DNA from: Pelodera strongyloides
Lineage: Eukaryota; Nematoda; Chromadorea; Rhabditida; Rhabditidae
Reading direction: 5' to 3'
DNA length: 64,000 nt
Assembly (NCBI GenBank): GCA_036852015.1
Contig: JAANDG010000061.1
Coordinates: 62,001-126,000, forward strand
A program made the position numbers and the translations under genes. The notes below the pieces were generated by a model. That model searched no databases. It saw nothing but the letters and a program-made list of their open reading frames with translations, and was not told where the DNA came from. This document shows, one piece after another, positions 37,252 through 49,788 of this stretch (the stretch's first letter is position 1; every line of letters begins with the position of its first letter).

Positions 37252-37643
37252 TTAAAGCGAAATACCACCCGGTTTGGGGTTTTTCCACCAAAAATAGTTT
37301 GAAAAAAGTTATAAACGAAAATAAACATAAAAACACAAACAAATAAGTTCATCTTGCATAAAAATGTTCTCAAACAACCATTTTTTGCGATTTTGTATGG
37401 GAAAATTCGCTTCCGGCGATTTGCCGATTTTAATACTAGCACGGCCCCGGAAAAATCGAGGGATGGCCTTTTCAAATGATCACACACTCCGAAGCATCCA
37501 AATGACGAAATGTTGACAAAATATTTTGAATTTGGCTAGTAAAAGTCCAAAAATGCACTTTTTGAAAACAGCGGTAAACGCACGGTTGTTTACTCCTCCT
37601 CTTTTCGTATTTTTTGTTGAGACCGACCGCTATTTCGCTTTAA
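37252..37643. mobile_element. Longer TTAA element related to family B (B14)
   Basis: TTAAAGCGAAATACCACCCGG and GACCGCTATTTCGCTTTAA bound 392 bp whose interior differs from family B. It may be a less deleted relative. No transposase frame seen. Confidence 0.7.
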
Positions 37644-38680
37644 TGGTGATGCTCGAGTATGTAATTGTATTAATATTAATACCGATCGTTATTGTTATGA
37701 GGGAACTGGCATCGTTTGTTGATGTACGTCGAGAGTATAATTTTATCTTTACGCCTTTACATTTCGGTTTTTTTATTTGATTGTACCATCATTGTTTTGA
37801 AGGACTACTTCTGACTTTTAATCATTATGAATAATTTTTTAGGTTCCTATTTTGACTTCCCACTCTCGTATCTTTTACGCCTTTTCTAAACTTTTCATTC
37901 CTATGATTTCGTTGTCTTTCGAGAATTTTGTGCTCAAGTGCTCACCTACTAAACTGAAGGTACTTATTGATTATTTATTCGTACTGATACTGGCCAATGC
38001 TCTGCTTATTTGCATTTGTACTGATTTATAAGACCGATTGAAATAAAAGTTTCAAATAAGAAAACCTTGCAAGTTATTGAATTTTTTCATTGGGATTGTA
38101 TATGCAATAGTGAATATATTGTTAATTGAATTATTTAATTGCTTGAGACATTAGAAATGCGAATGGCTTTACAGTAAAACTAAGTTTTATTGCATAGTTT
38201 AGTGTGCATAATATTGTGTATACATACTGTGTGTATAATGTGGTTCATAGTTGCATACGGTAGCGTCGTTGTAACTTGTAACATACGATTAGTGTGTGTA
38301 TCCTGTTGTATGTATATTATTAGTTTATTCTATAGATTTAAAGTGGTATGGCATGTGGTTTTGAAACGTATGCCGGATAACTGAATTTGCAGGTGTTTCC
38401 CATTCCGTATCGATGAATGCACACCACAGTGCATTGAAAAAGTTTTCAAAATCGGGTGCCAGTTCTCTTTGAACGCCGTCATCGCATATGTATATTCTTC
38501 CAGGGATTTCCTCATGTCGTCGTCCACTCTGAATCTCTCGCTTCTCTCTGACTCTGCCGCCTCTCTCACTATCTCGTCGGATACGGTAGACGGAGCGATA
38601 GATAACGGGAAGGTGAAGAGGTGAGGAAGCTTCTGCGTGACGTCAGTGGAGTCCTAATACTGATCTTTCATTGATAATGC

Positions 38681-38852
38681 TTAAAGCGAAATACCGGCCG
38701 GTTTTTGAAACGCATCGAGTGCACCAACATTCTTATGCGTCATATGCAAATGAGCATAATTTAGCATAAAAAATAGACCCCATTTCGCATAAATACATAA
38801 GAATGCAGTTATCCACGATGCGCTTCAAAAACCGGCAGGTATTTCGCTTTAA
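38681..38852. mobile_element. Family B MITE, copy B7
   Basis: TTAAAGCGAAATACCGGCC to GGTATTTCGCTTTAA, complete, about 172 bp. Confidence 0.9.
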
Positions 38853-39246
38853 GATAAAACCGTCACCCTGTCAGCCATCATCGTATGGTTTAGCGGGGGA
38901 TTCAATCGAGAAGAGTGAGAAGCTCATACATTATATATAGTATGTGCAAATAAGTTATATGCAATGTGCAAAACATATCGATGAGAGTTCCAGAAACGCT
39001 GTGACGTAAATAGAGCAAACAACGTAGAATCTAGCAATTTTTTTTAATAAGAAAGGTGAATATCGAGATGTTTCACACATGTTTTGTATTGCGGCTAATG
39101 AAATTGGGTTGTTCTTCAAATGGTTTTGTGAACAAAATGACCCAGTGTCCCCAGATACGATAAGGTATTTAGGCTGGACTGATCTGTCAGATGGCATGGT
39201 AGACAAGCGTGACACGATCTGCTCACTTAATAAATCGTAAAACACC

Positions 39247-41373
39247 ATGGATGTAAGTTTGTTAAAAAAACTGAAAACTCTAAGGAGGTCGTTTAGTGGA
39301 AAGGAGGCCCTGCACACATCCACCTCCTCGACGACATCCTCATTTGAGTGTGTCACGCCGTCGTCTCCCCTGACACGTCCCGGATCGTCACCGACTGATC
39401 GGGTGGTGTCGCCTGCTGTCAATGTTAAGACATCGCCAAAAAGTAAGGGTTGCGTATAGTGTGCGAATGGCTGAGTAGCGGCATTCCCTTGTCTAGTGAG
39501 TTCATGGCAAAGAATATCGATATTTGACATTGCCTGATAACTTTAGAAATATTGTCATTGTCACAAAATAGTGGGAAGAGGACGGACTATCTACCCTGGG
39601 ACGACTATTTCATGTCATTGGCAGTTCTAGCGTCGTATAGGAGTAAGGACCCGGCAACGCAGGTGAATGATTCTATTTGTATTTAGAGAAGAGCGAGAAG
39701 TTAGTTTATTCATAGCAGGCTGTCAATGGTCACATGAGTGCCAGTGTATCCTTGCTTGGATATTAGGTCATTAGACATGACTCTTTCGGTTTAGGTTACA
39801 TTACCTTCAATTTAACGTAGTTGTTGAGTAATGTATATGGGCATGCTACCGTACCACTACGGCTTCGCTTCGTACACGATTAGTAACGTACATCGCTTCG
39901 CCTAAGAATTCGAGTACTACGAAACTCTTAGCTAACAGGCAAGGTGCGTATTGCTACCGCTACGCATTGTCCCTATCGCTACGAAAAACTGAGCCATTGT
40001 TGATCTAACGATCGATGTTTAGGTTGGCGCTGTGTTGGTGAACGACGAAAAGAAAGTGATGGGCACTGGGTACAATGGGATGCCCATTGGATGTGATGAT
40101 GATGAATTTCCCTGGGGAAAGGTGAGCGGGGGTAGAATTTCTTAGTGAATTGAGGAGCGGGAAAGGATCTTATATCTTAGTTGATGACGGCGCGTGTAGC
40201 GCTCTGAGTCACTTTCTTTTCAAGGGAGGGAAATGTGCCTAGAGGTTCTCTATAGACAATCCAATGTACTGTGTTACAATCATTGGATATGTTTTGGGAT
40301 TGGGATTGGCGATTCCTAGCTTTATGAGCATTGTTCCTCTTTCAGAACAACGCGAACCCGTTGGATAATAAGCACGCTTACGTGTGCCACGCCGAGATGA
40401 ACGCGATAGTGAATAGTATTGGAAACGTACGCGGATGTACAATGTACACGACGCTATTTCCGTGTAATGAGTGCGCAAAGCTGATGATACAGGTTGGTGG
40501 TGGTATTTCTTGACCGGTATGTTAACCCTTGCAACGCGTGTGCTGAGAGTGTGCCGCACACGCGTTAGTCACTTATTTGTTTGATGTTCGCTGCTCGATG
40601 GGATACCAGGAGCGCGCCGTAGGTGCGCGGCCAAAGAATTTTTCTATGATCCATATGATCGCGCGCCACTGACGCACCTGTGGCTTACTCTGAGCGCATG
40701 TGCCGCGCACGGGTTCGATTCTCCTGCGCGCCTCCTAGGAGTACAGTACTCTTTTTATTAAGCGTTCCTTTAGACTAAGGTCAGCCGCGTGGTGTTTATG
40801 AAGGACCGCAATGCATGGGAAATGGACGCGTCGCGGAGACTGTTTGATCATGTTGGCATTGATTACAGGTAAATCTTATTATATAAAAGAGTAACTGTAG
40901 CGTGTGCTAGCACTCACGTTACGGAAGTATAATTCGAATAAATTGTTCCACTTTGGATATAAAAGAGTGCCGCAGCTCAAATTGGAATATTCTCATGTTT
41001 GTTGTATATCTTCATTCGTAGAGATTTTCATCGGCGTTGCAGACTTTTCATAAGTATGTAAAGACGCCTCAGGCGGCGTAGCCGGCTGGTATTGTATGTG
41101 GCTCCTAAATGTGAGTTATGCTTGTAGAGACTAGCTTTGGTAGGCTTAGGCTACTTTGCGCGAGATTTTTCAACAGACAGCGGAGCAGAGTTTATGTTTA
41201 AGATTGAACTCAGATTTAGCCTTTTTGAGACTTATAGTTAAGAGTACTTTATACTTTAGATCAGGTTCCCGAGTAAATTACCTGGTATTAATTAAGAATT
41301 TCTTTTCAGGCACTTCAAGTCTGCCCGTGGGGAAGTTGTAATCAAGTTTGACCCAAGTTGTAGAGAGAATTGA
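39247..41373 (+). CDS. Deoxycytidylate (dCMP) deaminase, copy A, 6 exons
   Basis: Exons 39247-39442, 39547-39662, 40023-40121, 40346-40492, 40774-40868, 41310-41373 give 238 residues. The enzyme converts dCMP to dUMP for thymidylate synthesis. Catalytic motif HAEMNAI (His152, Glu154) and PCNEC (Cys177, Cys180) bind zinc and activate water. [32 protein letters not shown] and the C-terminal VVIKFDP all fit the DCTD family. A Ser/Thr-rich N-terminal extension of about 70 residues precedes the domain. ATG lies in AACACCATGG; no acceptor is adjacent, so an upstream exon is possible. Copy B follows 1.07 kb downstream on the same strand. The only doubt is exon 1. Confidence 0.88.
41065..41090. repeat. 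CGCCTCAGGCGG motif, copy 2
   Basis: CGCCTCAGGCGGCGTAGCC, preceded by TTCATAAGTATG; in intron 5 of deaminase A. Confidence 0.65.
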
Positions 41374-42446
41374 GTATTGAGTTTTATACTGATGATAATT
41401 ATGTTTTCAGTTTGATAATTATTAATTATGATGATAACTATTATGATAATTATTTTTTTCAGTTTGATAATTTGGCATACTATGGTAATCGTGTTGAACT
41501 GCAATTTGTTCATTGATAATCTTATAGATGTTTAGGATATCCTGACTAATTACGGTTACGGTTGATATACATAAGCGTCTTCTTTTTTAACTATAACTAA
41601 TTTTTTTGATGCTAACCTATGCATTTGAGCACTATGTGATTTATTGTTGTATATTATTGATCTTTCTATATGGGTTGTGTCGTAGATTTATTGTTGTATT
41701 TTAACTTTGCATGTATTTTTCCGTTGAATACTCAATAAGTTGATTTTGATTTACCAGAGGTCCTGAGGTCCGCTTCTGCTAGGCATGGGTGTTGTAGCGT
41801 TGTTTTATCTTACCCGTTATACGGTGTCATTTGGTAATTGCGAACTTTTTTGATACAATAAGACGTGTATGTTGATTCATTAGCCCGTATTCTCGGGTCG
41901 ACGGAAACGTTCCCTTTGAGAAATCCTTTGTATGCAAATTTCTCGACTATCTAGACTAGCTGGAGGAAAAATTTGCATACGAATGAGCTCCCAAACGGAA
42001 CATTCCCATCTACCCGAGAATACGGGCCACTGAATGAATTAGATGTATGTTAGCCACAATTGTATGGGCCGTTTATTTTAGAGGAATTGTGATTTTTCTC
42101 TATGTTTTTGATGGAATTTCAATAAATTGTTTGAATTGACCAGTACTTTTATGGTACATGTGTATATTTGATGGGTTTTTTGGATTAGAGGTTCCTATAA
42201 GTTGTAATTTGAGTGTCACTGTAACATGTTGTTAATTGCCTGCTTTACGTAATGTTTCTAATATGAATTATATAAGTTACTAGCAATGGTTATACTAATG
42301 GTGAAATGTTCTCAAGAAATTATCGTAATGCGCGCTTATAGATTACGGTAAAACGTATTGAATGAATGAGCATACGGTAGTAGTTTAGCGCTAAGTACGG
42401 TACATACATGTTGTGTTGTCTTCAGACAGAACTACATGCAATAGTG
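41374..42446. other. Spacer between the two deaminase genes
   Basis: AT-rich 3' flank of copy A with element G2; no coding signal before the TCTTCAG acceptor at 42425 that precedes copy B. Confidence 0.6.
41879..42029. mobile_element. Family G foldback element, copy G2
   Basis: Same arms as G1 (AGCCCGTATTCTCGGGTCG) with few changes; again holds ATGCAAAT and ATTTGCAT. Confidence 0.85.
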
Positions 42447-45377
42447 ATGATCAGTACAACAAGAATCTGTCTTCGAATGTGAGTTTTTTATTGGTTAATT
42501 AAGTAGATTGGTATCCGGAGGTAAGACAATGAAGTAATGAACATTATATACAATATATACAGGGATACACCCTTTCTTTCAAAAATCCTCAGTACTGAAT
42601 ATACATCGAAGGTCGACATTTAAAATTAGGCTTTTATATCATCTATAGCAGTTGTCACTTCTCTTTGGGCTTTTATAGTATAGCATCTATAGGAATAGGT
42701 CTATAGCAATTGTCACGTCATTCGCGTTGATTGGCCAATGACGCAATTGCCACGCCCACTATGGTGCATTGTAGTCAATGAGTGGGCGTGACAATTGCGA
42801 TAGATTCCTGGGTATGGCGGGCTATGGTAAATTGCTGGTTACTGCGTGAATATTGCGTCTCAGTATTGGAAAAAGTATTCGCAATATGGTGTCGGAACAG
42901 ATGGTGTCGTCAAAATAAGGGTTACCTGAAGTGGGCATGACCCTTTAAGGGATAGTCTCAAAACGTGTTCTTTTTATTGTTGTATATAGTTCAGCCGAGA
43001 AATCAATTGCATTAAAGGTCTTTGGTCTATGCGGTACAGCGGTGGTGGTGGTGGTGTAGACATATAGATTCAGCATATCTTTCTCTCTCCCTTATCATTT
43101 GTAACGATTTAGGTTGTGCAGGACTTCCACGGTCTTTAGTCGTTGTCAGCTACGGTGCGATGACTCTCGCACTTTCACCTCGTTTCCAAGCACTGTGTGG
43201 GTTCGAAGTTCATGCTCAACAGTTGGCGCGTCGTCTCTGATCCAGCGTGCTCCGAAGGTTAATGGTGAGGTCAAATATGGAAGTTTGACCCCGATTCTCC
43301 CCTTTAATTGAGCGGATTTTCCCCAAATTTTAATATTTCGTCTTTCAGATATCCGTCACGAGACTAACGGTACGCAATGGGAAATCGATCAGAAATTTAT
43401 GAAATTAGCGATGCAAATTTCAACGCAGAGCAAGGACCCGAAAACTAAGGTAAGGAATTGGAAATCTGACGATATGTGCGGCTCTGCACTTCTTTGTGAG
43501 TTACACTCCCAGCTTCCCGTAGCGGGTGAGAGAAAGAGATCACACTAAGTATAGATCAAGTCACCCGACCCACTCTCTCGTTTTCCTGGCTGGAAAGTGG
43601 TAAAGGGTAACGTATGCTGGGTGCGCCCAGAAATGCTCAAAAGGAGTTCAATTCCTATGGGTGCTCCTGTGACGCAGCTTTTGTTGATGGTGCGCCACAA
43701 ATGCGCGTCTGGAATTGGCGCACCGGCCGGCCCCCTAGAGGTGTTGCGCCGCCCCGCTGTGGCGAACCCCCCCCCCCCATTGTGAGTGCGGACTTTAACT
43801 TTGAAATGTACTGTAGGTCGGCTGCGTGATAGTGAATGAGGAAGGCGCCGTGGTGGGTTCTGGGTTCAATCAGATGCCTCGTGGATCTCCGGATGATCCT
43901 GATGCTTGGAAATCGGTAAATGGACATATCGATTGATTTAAGATAACCCTTTATTATTATTACATTCCATAAAAATGTGCATAAACATGTCGAACAAGAG
44001 GAAACACCCTCACATGCTTAAAGGGAAATACCGTCCGGTTTTTGAAACATATCGAGTATACCAGCATTATTATGCAACCTGTGCAAATTAACATAAATTA
44101 CAATAAAAAATCCAGTGAATTCGAGCAAATTAGCATAAATACGTAAGAATTCAGTTGTCCACTATGCGTTTCAAAAACCGGCCGGTATTTCGATGTACTG
44201 CATCAAGAGAACTAGATAATATGTTCGTTTTCTTTTATTAGAAGAGTGATTTAGTTTAAGAATTCGGTGATGGTGCGTTAAAATTGAAGATGTCACTTGT
44301 AGTGCACTGGTAACCTTATTAACAAACTTATTAATTCAGGAAAATAAGGGAAAGAACGTTGTACACGCCGAGATGGTCGCTATGTTCAAGGCGAAGACTG
44401 TAGAAAGAATGGACGTTTTGTATACGACACTCTTTCCGTGCAACGAATGTGCAAAGACCATAGTTTGGGTGGGACGTTATTACTTTAGTTTGTGAAGAAT
44501 CAGAACAAGTCAGTCACGAGTTTGGGGAACTCAGACGGCTCGCGCGGCGAAAACCTGGCACGATGTCGGACGGCGACAGTCTTGCCACGCGTGTGCGAAA
44601 CTTGACCTATCAGATCCCAAAGGGGAAGTTGCGCGGCGAGTAGTAGACGACCCGCTCACAACCAGCCCTCTTGCGGCGCACTCAAAAATTTATTTTGACA
44701 TTATTTTGTCATCGTTACGGATGCGCACTTCTCGCTCGTGGTTATAAATATCAACAAACTTTAATCATATTATTATCATTGTGCTTTCAGTTGGGAATCC
44801 GTGAAGTCGTCTACATTGAGTGGCGTGACAAGGAACCATATCAAACTGGCAAGAAAATCCTCGAAAATGGTGGCGTTTTGATTAGGTGGGTGGGCCTACT
44901 TCTAAATGGTGTGCACGCGGTTAGAAACCATGCGCACTATGTGCACATGGCACATAAGGGCACAAAATTTGCATAGATTATAGAATGCTTCCGAGCATTC
45001 ACAAACCATATGTCATATTGCTTTGACATACATATAATAATTGTCGAAATAGTCCAATATTTTTGGGGCACCATTTAGAGGCAATATCATCAACCAGGTT
45101 CTGTGCCTGTGTTTCAGCTTCAACGCGATACTTTGGCGCGTGCGCGGCCGGCATATGGCCGGTGCGCGGCCTACAAAAAATCGGTGGGCCCACACACGGC
45201 GGCCCACCCTTTTCCGGCCCAGTGTAGGCCGCGCACCGGCCAAGTTTCCTCAGTGTTTACTTTTTTCGAGAGAAGCCATATTAAAAAGTTCCGTCCATTT
45301 TCAGACAGTACGTGCCACAATCTACATGGATGAATAAGGATCAAAAGCAAAGGGAGTGCAACAGTGTTCCTCTGTGA
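42447..45377 (+). CDS. dCMP-deaminase-like protein, copy B, 7 exons
   Basis: Exons 42447-42478, 43113-43264, 43349-43449, 43817-43915, 44340-44468, 44791-44885, 45305-45377 give 226 residues. A TCTTCAG acceptor ends 21 nt before ATG. Zinc motif VHAEM (His137, Glu139) and PCNEC (Cys162, Cys165) are intact; SKDPKTKVGCVIVN and GFNQMPRG follow the family. Two exons (99 and 95 nt) equal those of copy A in length, and all domain phases match, so the pair arose by gene duplication with introns. B lacks the DNKHAYVC stretch that precedes HAE in A and its exon there is 18 nt shorter; its tail differs too, so substrate or regulation may differ. Exons 1 and 2 (Ser/Cys/Arg-rich) are less sure. Alternative: both copies belong to one two-domain protein like CDADC1, but copy A has its own stop. 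Confidence 0.8.
44017..44193. mobile_element. Family B MITE, copy B8
   Basis: TTAAAGGGAAATACCGTCCGG to GGCCGGTATTTCG; right tip decayed. In intron 4 of deaminase B. Confidence 0.8.
45130..45242. repeat. GC-rich hairpin in intron 6 of deaminase B
   Basis: GGCCGGTGCGCGGCCTACA pairs with TGTAGGCCGCGCACCGGCC across a loop of about 45 bp containing CCCACACACGGCGGCCCACC. No second copy seen. Confidence 0.7.
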
Positions 45378-45380
45378 TAT

Positions 45381-45561
45381 ATAAGCAAAATACCAGCCGG
45401 TTTTTGAAACGCATCGTGGACAACTGAATTCTTACGTATGTGTGCTAATTTGCTCGAATTTAACTCGATTTTTTATTCTGATTTATGTTCATTTGCGTAA
45501 ACTGCATAAGAATGATGGTCTTCTCGATGTGTTTCAAAAACCGGCCGGTATTTCGCTGTAA
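45381..45561. mobile_element. Family B MITE, copy B9
   Basis: ATAAGCAAAATACCAGCCGG to CCGGCCGGTATTTCGCT, starting 3 bp after the stop codon of deaminase B, so it forms part of that 3' UTR. Confidence 0.8.
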
Positions 45562-46271
45562 GACGCGTAAAATTTACTCAACCTCCTGGACTCCTGGACA
45601 TAACGGAGCGGTAACAACTTTTTTACCCGTTTTGTAATTTAATTTATTTTTTCGACCTACTAACAATTCTTATTCATTGAAATCCTTGAAATTTGATTAA
45701 CTGGGTGGAACTATGTTTTATTTATTATTTTATTGTTTGTTTATTTTTTGTCATAGCCTATACGCCTAGAGGCTAGAGTAATATTATTTTAGCCTATACT
45801 AATATTATTATTTTAACTTATTGTTTAAATTGTGTAATAACTAAGGTTAATAACTAAGGTTTTAGCAAACTATTTTACCTATCTATTGATGAACATAGAC
45901 TTATTCTTTTCCTGTACTTTTTATGTACCAAATTCTGTTGTCTGTGAATGTGCTTTAAGTGTCATATTTTTGTTTAAAATGTTATTTTTGTTAGTTGTTG
46001 CTATGAAATTAATCAATAAAAGTTTATTTTTATTTTTGTACGGTCTCAATAGTATAAGAGAAAAGTTATTCAACAAGGGCCAATCACATGAGAAATAGCG
46101 TAGTACGGTTTTTTTCTTCTTACATGTTATTCACAATTCTCTGTGACTGTAACAATAGTGGTATTTCTAATGGTTACCCTAAAACCTAATAAGTAAGTTT
46201 ATGCGCCGATAATCCGCCAAGAGTAAATTTCGTGGATGTTTCATGGAGACTATGGATGTACAGTTTACTCT

Positions 46272-46466
46272 GGTCCTCAAGCGCGCAGCGCTGATATGCG
46301 AATCAGCGTCCGCGGGAAAATATGGCAAATTTGCATTGAAAACTCGAGACAGCGAGAAACAAGCCCCGCCCTCTTTTCTGCGTCTCTGTCTTCCCATGTC
46401 AAAAAACCATCTCGTTCCCGCGGACGCGGATTCGCATGTCCGCGCTGCGGCGCGCCTGAGAACGTA
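46272..46466. mobile_element. Family J GC-rich foldback, copy J2
   Basis: GGTCCTCAAGCGCGCAGCGC at left pairs with GCTGCGGCGCGCCTGAGAAC at right; TCCGCGGGAAA and TTCCCGCGGACGCGG form inner arms. Confidence 0.75.
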
Positions 46467-47265
46467 GTAGTGAACACATACGATATTCCGTTTTTGATTT
46501 GCTGTTCTCCATATAACATCTGGATTCCTATTCCCAGTATGACATATCCATTGCCAATGGCTGAATTATACATTATACCATTGCCCAAATGCCAGTTGAA
46601 CGTTTAGCAGATGTTTATCCATATAAAGGGAGGAAATAACAATTTTTCACCAGATTACTCTATTCGTGTTCTTTATTAAAGCGGTGTTGCGTGCCGGTTT
46701 GAAACTTTTAGTTTTAGAAACCGTTTCTGCAAAAAAATAGGTGCATTAGACTTTGTGACGGTTCCTCAGTAGTTTATGAACATTAATCTCCCTACTTTTT
46801 TCTGTGTGTTACTAGTCAAGTAACGAATTGTGTTGTGTTTTAGAAAAGTTCCGTGACGGCGCTTAAAGCGGTCAAGTTGTTATCAAGTTCCCCAATACGA
46901 TGTTCGGTGAGAGTATTTTGTGTTTTTTTTAATTGATTAATTATTTGGCACTGCAAGTTGCAGAAATATTTCCTGAAGCGTAAAAGATTTATTAAAAAAA
47001 AGTCCTCGGATTTTCCTACGGCCCTAGGCCCTAGAGCTTGCTACACAAGAGTAAGAAAAGGTCGTATGTTTTTCGACTAACTAATATGAGGGTGCATATA
47101 ATATACGGTAGCTGAGTATGGCCACTGTTAGAAAAGTTTGTCAGCTGTATATCCGCGTTTTCTACCTTTCTACGCAAATCTGTTCGTTATGCAGCGCATC
47201 TAAACCTAATGCAGGACACACGGCATGCAAAACCACATGTCATACCTCTTTATAGTTTAAGAAAT

Positions 47266-48390
47266 ATGATTTTAGTAAGACTCGTCCTGTCCACCTCAAT
47301 TCTGGTCTACTTTGGCGCTTCATTCCTTTTTGCTACAGTCAAAATAGAAGATAATGACGTTACGCACAGTTGTTCAGAATTTGTCGATTTTAACGTTATG
47401 GTGGGTATATCTATATTTTACTAAACTATATTTTATTTTACCGTGTTACTCAAACATGATGAAAACTGTAGCCATTGCGCATTACGCTACAATACTATTG
47501 ACGTAGATGTGTGATATTGGGTTTTCTAAAAAAAACTCTTCGTCTATTCATCAATGCTTTATTTATTTAGCATAATAATATGTCTATAAACACTGACAAT
47601 AAGCATAAACTGTCTAAGTGTGGTTTGCACGAAAAGGAAAAAGCCATGCTTTTTCTTTGTTGACAGTCACCTGGACCTGGCTCGTTGAAGTGGTATAACA
47701 GATGATTGCGTAACTTGTTTTTACAGAACACGACATCTACGACCACGACATGCGTTTGGCAAGAATGCCTTGGATTTGCTCAAGCATCCAGAAATACTTT
47801 GCCAGGCGAATTTTCGCATCGTGGAGCTGTCATAAGACTGGAGCCTTTCAGAACTACTGTAATGCCAACGACCGTACCTTCTAGCACGTCTACGGTATGT
47901 TCTTTATGTATGCTCGTCAATGAAGAGCGGAGTGGCCCCGTAGCCTAAGCTGTTTCATGGTTCTTTATTTTCTATTATATTTCTTGTTATAACTATGTTT
48001 GCAGGAATCTGAAACCACCATTCTAGTGGAAAATAGAGGCGTAAGCCTTGGTGAAGGAACCAATTTCGCAAAACTGTTAGTTCTTTATAGTTAGAAAGTA
48101 GTAATAGACTTGATTGAATGGAGCTCTATGTGCAAAGTAATTTCAAAACTGCCAGAAGCAAAAGTGCGTAGCGCAGGGCAGGTAAACTGACAAAATAATA
48201 CAATAATGTTGAAATAAAGTTAATTACTTTGTCAAGTGCATAATTGAGGAATATAGTTGAGTAAACATAATTGAGGAAAAAATACTCTGTATTTTGCTGT
48301 TTTACAAACTTGTCCGTATTATTTTCTTTTTTTTTCCAGGCCGGAAAACTTGGTTTGAGGAGTCGAAGTACCTTGGACGCTTTGAAATAG
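47266..48390 (+). CDS. Small secreted or membrane-anchored protein, 4 exons
   Basis: Exons 47266-47400, 47727-47894, 48005-48040, 48340-48390, all phase 0, give 129 residues. A TTTATAG acceptor ends 11 nt before ATG. Residues 1-24 are hydrophobic (signal peptide or signal anchor). The rest has three Cys residues (one in THSCSEF, two in CVWQECLGF) and a Thr/Ser-rich part (PTTVPSSTST) that may be O-glycosylated, and ends with a basic tail. I recognise no family. An upstream exon cannot be ruled out because the frame is open back to the acceptor. Confidence 0.65.
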
Positions 48391-49078
48391 TTACAGTCTA
48401 ATCTAAAAGTAACAATAAGTAGCACATTTTAAAATCAGCAAGTCTCAAGTGCCCCCTTAAAAATTAATCGTTGTTTAGGCTCATATGGCCATGTAATTAG
48501 TTTTTATATAACCCAATTTTAACACTTTGTTTTATATTATAAGCAGCATCTTTCTTTCAATACATACTAACTCACTTTTCCATATCACTATATTATAATC
48601 AAAGTTACAATAATCTCTTACAGTATTGTTTTTTTTGTGAATGAATTACTTATAAGTATAAATTTTATGATCCATCGCATGGATGTTTTTCCTTGTTATG
48701 TCCCCGAGATGATCTAAAAAAAACTATTTAGGCCAATATCCTCCGTGTCACACTTTCGAAAAAGTTTAAAGCGAAATGCTAGCCCCTTTGGAAAATCCTA
48801 TGTCTCCTATGCTAATTTTGTACGATCGTCTACGGCAATCGTTACAAAATTAGCATAGGATACATAGGATTTGCTTATCATATGCAAATTTTCCAAAGAG
48901 GCTAGCATTTCGCTTTAAAAATAGAAAATCTGGCAAATGAGCAAGTACACAAATATTCTGTAATGAGATGCATGGTTCGTGACAAATAGAAACAATTTAA
49001 AAAAAGTATTGTGAATAGTTTCTGGCGTTGGGCACTGTGAACTGCGAGAGGAGGAAAACAAAATAAGAAAACATTTTA
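48391..49078. other. Intergenic, convergent 3' flanks with MITE A5
   Basis: AT-rich; only family A copy A5 is recognisable. Confidence 0.6.
48765..48919. mobile_element. Family A MITE, copy A5, internally deleted
   Basis: The left arm lacks the TTTGCATATGATAAGCAA segment that the right arm still has, so the hairpin is bulged; otherwise as A1. Confidence 0.9.
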
Positions 49079-49757
49079 TTAAATAATCATGGGTGTTCGG
49101 ATTCTTTTCATTGCAAGCAGGTTGTCCGGCGGTCTCGTTACTTTGAAGCGCTCTGGGGGATCCTTAATTAATTTATAATAATTTGTATGATGTAGTACTC
49201 TTAATTCATATCAAAACCTCAGTGTTGGACAATGGTTAGCTCTCTAAAACTAAAACTTATTTTATAAATAGCCCAATTTGTAAGTTTTCCTTACTTACCA
49301 GCCCACGTAAATCTTTCGGCGGAACCACTCGGCGGAATAACATTGCATTCTAAAAATTATTTTAATAAAATAACGTGGAAAATTAATACGGCACTAGATG
49401 TAGCATGGAAAGCGGCCTAAACCGTCGCAATAGATGATTTTTTTGTTGAACTATTTTATACCCCCAAATTTCGAACATGTTGAAAGATTCAGGCTGAATG
49501 TTTTGTGCGAAAATTAACGCAATTACTTAATTGCGTAATTATTAATTACTTACTTACGTATGTATTTCGCTGTCGAGTAGGAGGATAAATACATTAGTCT
49601 TATGAATGTTTAACAGTTAAAATTCACCTTATCCGATATCGAAGAATATTTTCCGGATTCTTGCACTGGTGGTCGCATCTGGGCGGATTCAGGATCTACT
49701 AAAAAAACCATTCTCTTTCACCATTCTCTGTCCTTATCTCTCTCTCTCTCTTTCCCC

Positions 49758-49788
<31 letters not shown>

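Larger units (their letters stand above)
36985..39246. other. Region between unrecognised gene and dCMP deaminase A
   Basis: Contains B14, an exon-like frame at 37843-37959 with AG and GT borders, a family C end at 38337, a 38.39-38.63 kb block open on both strands, and B7. Which of the exon-like pieces are real I cannot tell. Confidence 0.4.
45378..47265. other. Region between deaminase B and the small secreted-protein gene
   Basis: Holds B9, an AT-rich stretch, J2, a family C end (46.68 kb) and an exon-like frame at 46842-46905 whose phase does not fit the next gene. No gene supported. Confidence 0.45.

Noticed and set aside
38955..39530. 191-codon frame on the minus strand
   Set aside because: It is antisense to exon 1 of dCMP deaminase A, continues into AT-rich spacer and has no splice or start support. 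The sense strand gives a better protein.
45130..45242. GC-rich hairpin as a structured RNA or terminator
   Set aside because: No conserved RNA family features and no T-run; it is simply an inverted repeat in an intron.
46842..46905. Exon-like frame with TTTTAG and GTGAGAG borders
   Set aside because: Its phase (0) does not join the next gene's first exon (phase 2), and it overlaps a TTAAAGCGGT repeat-like word.
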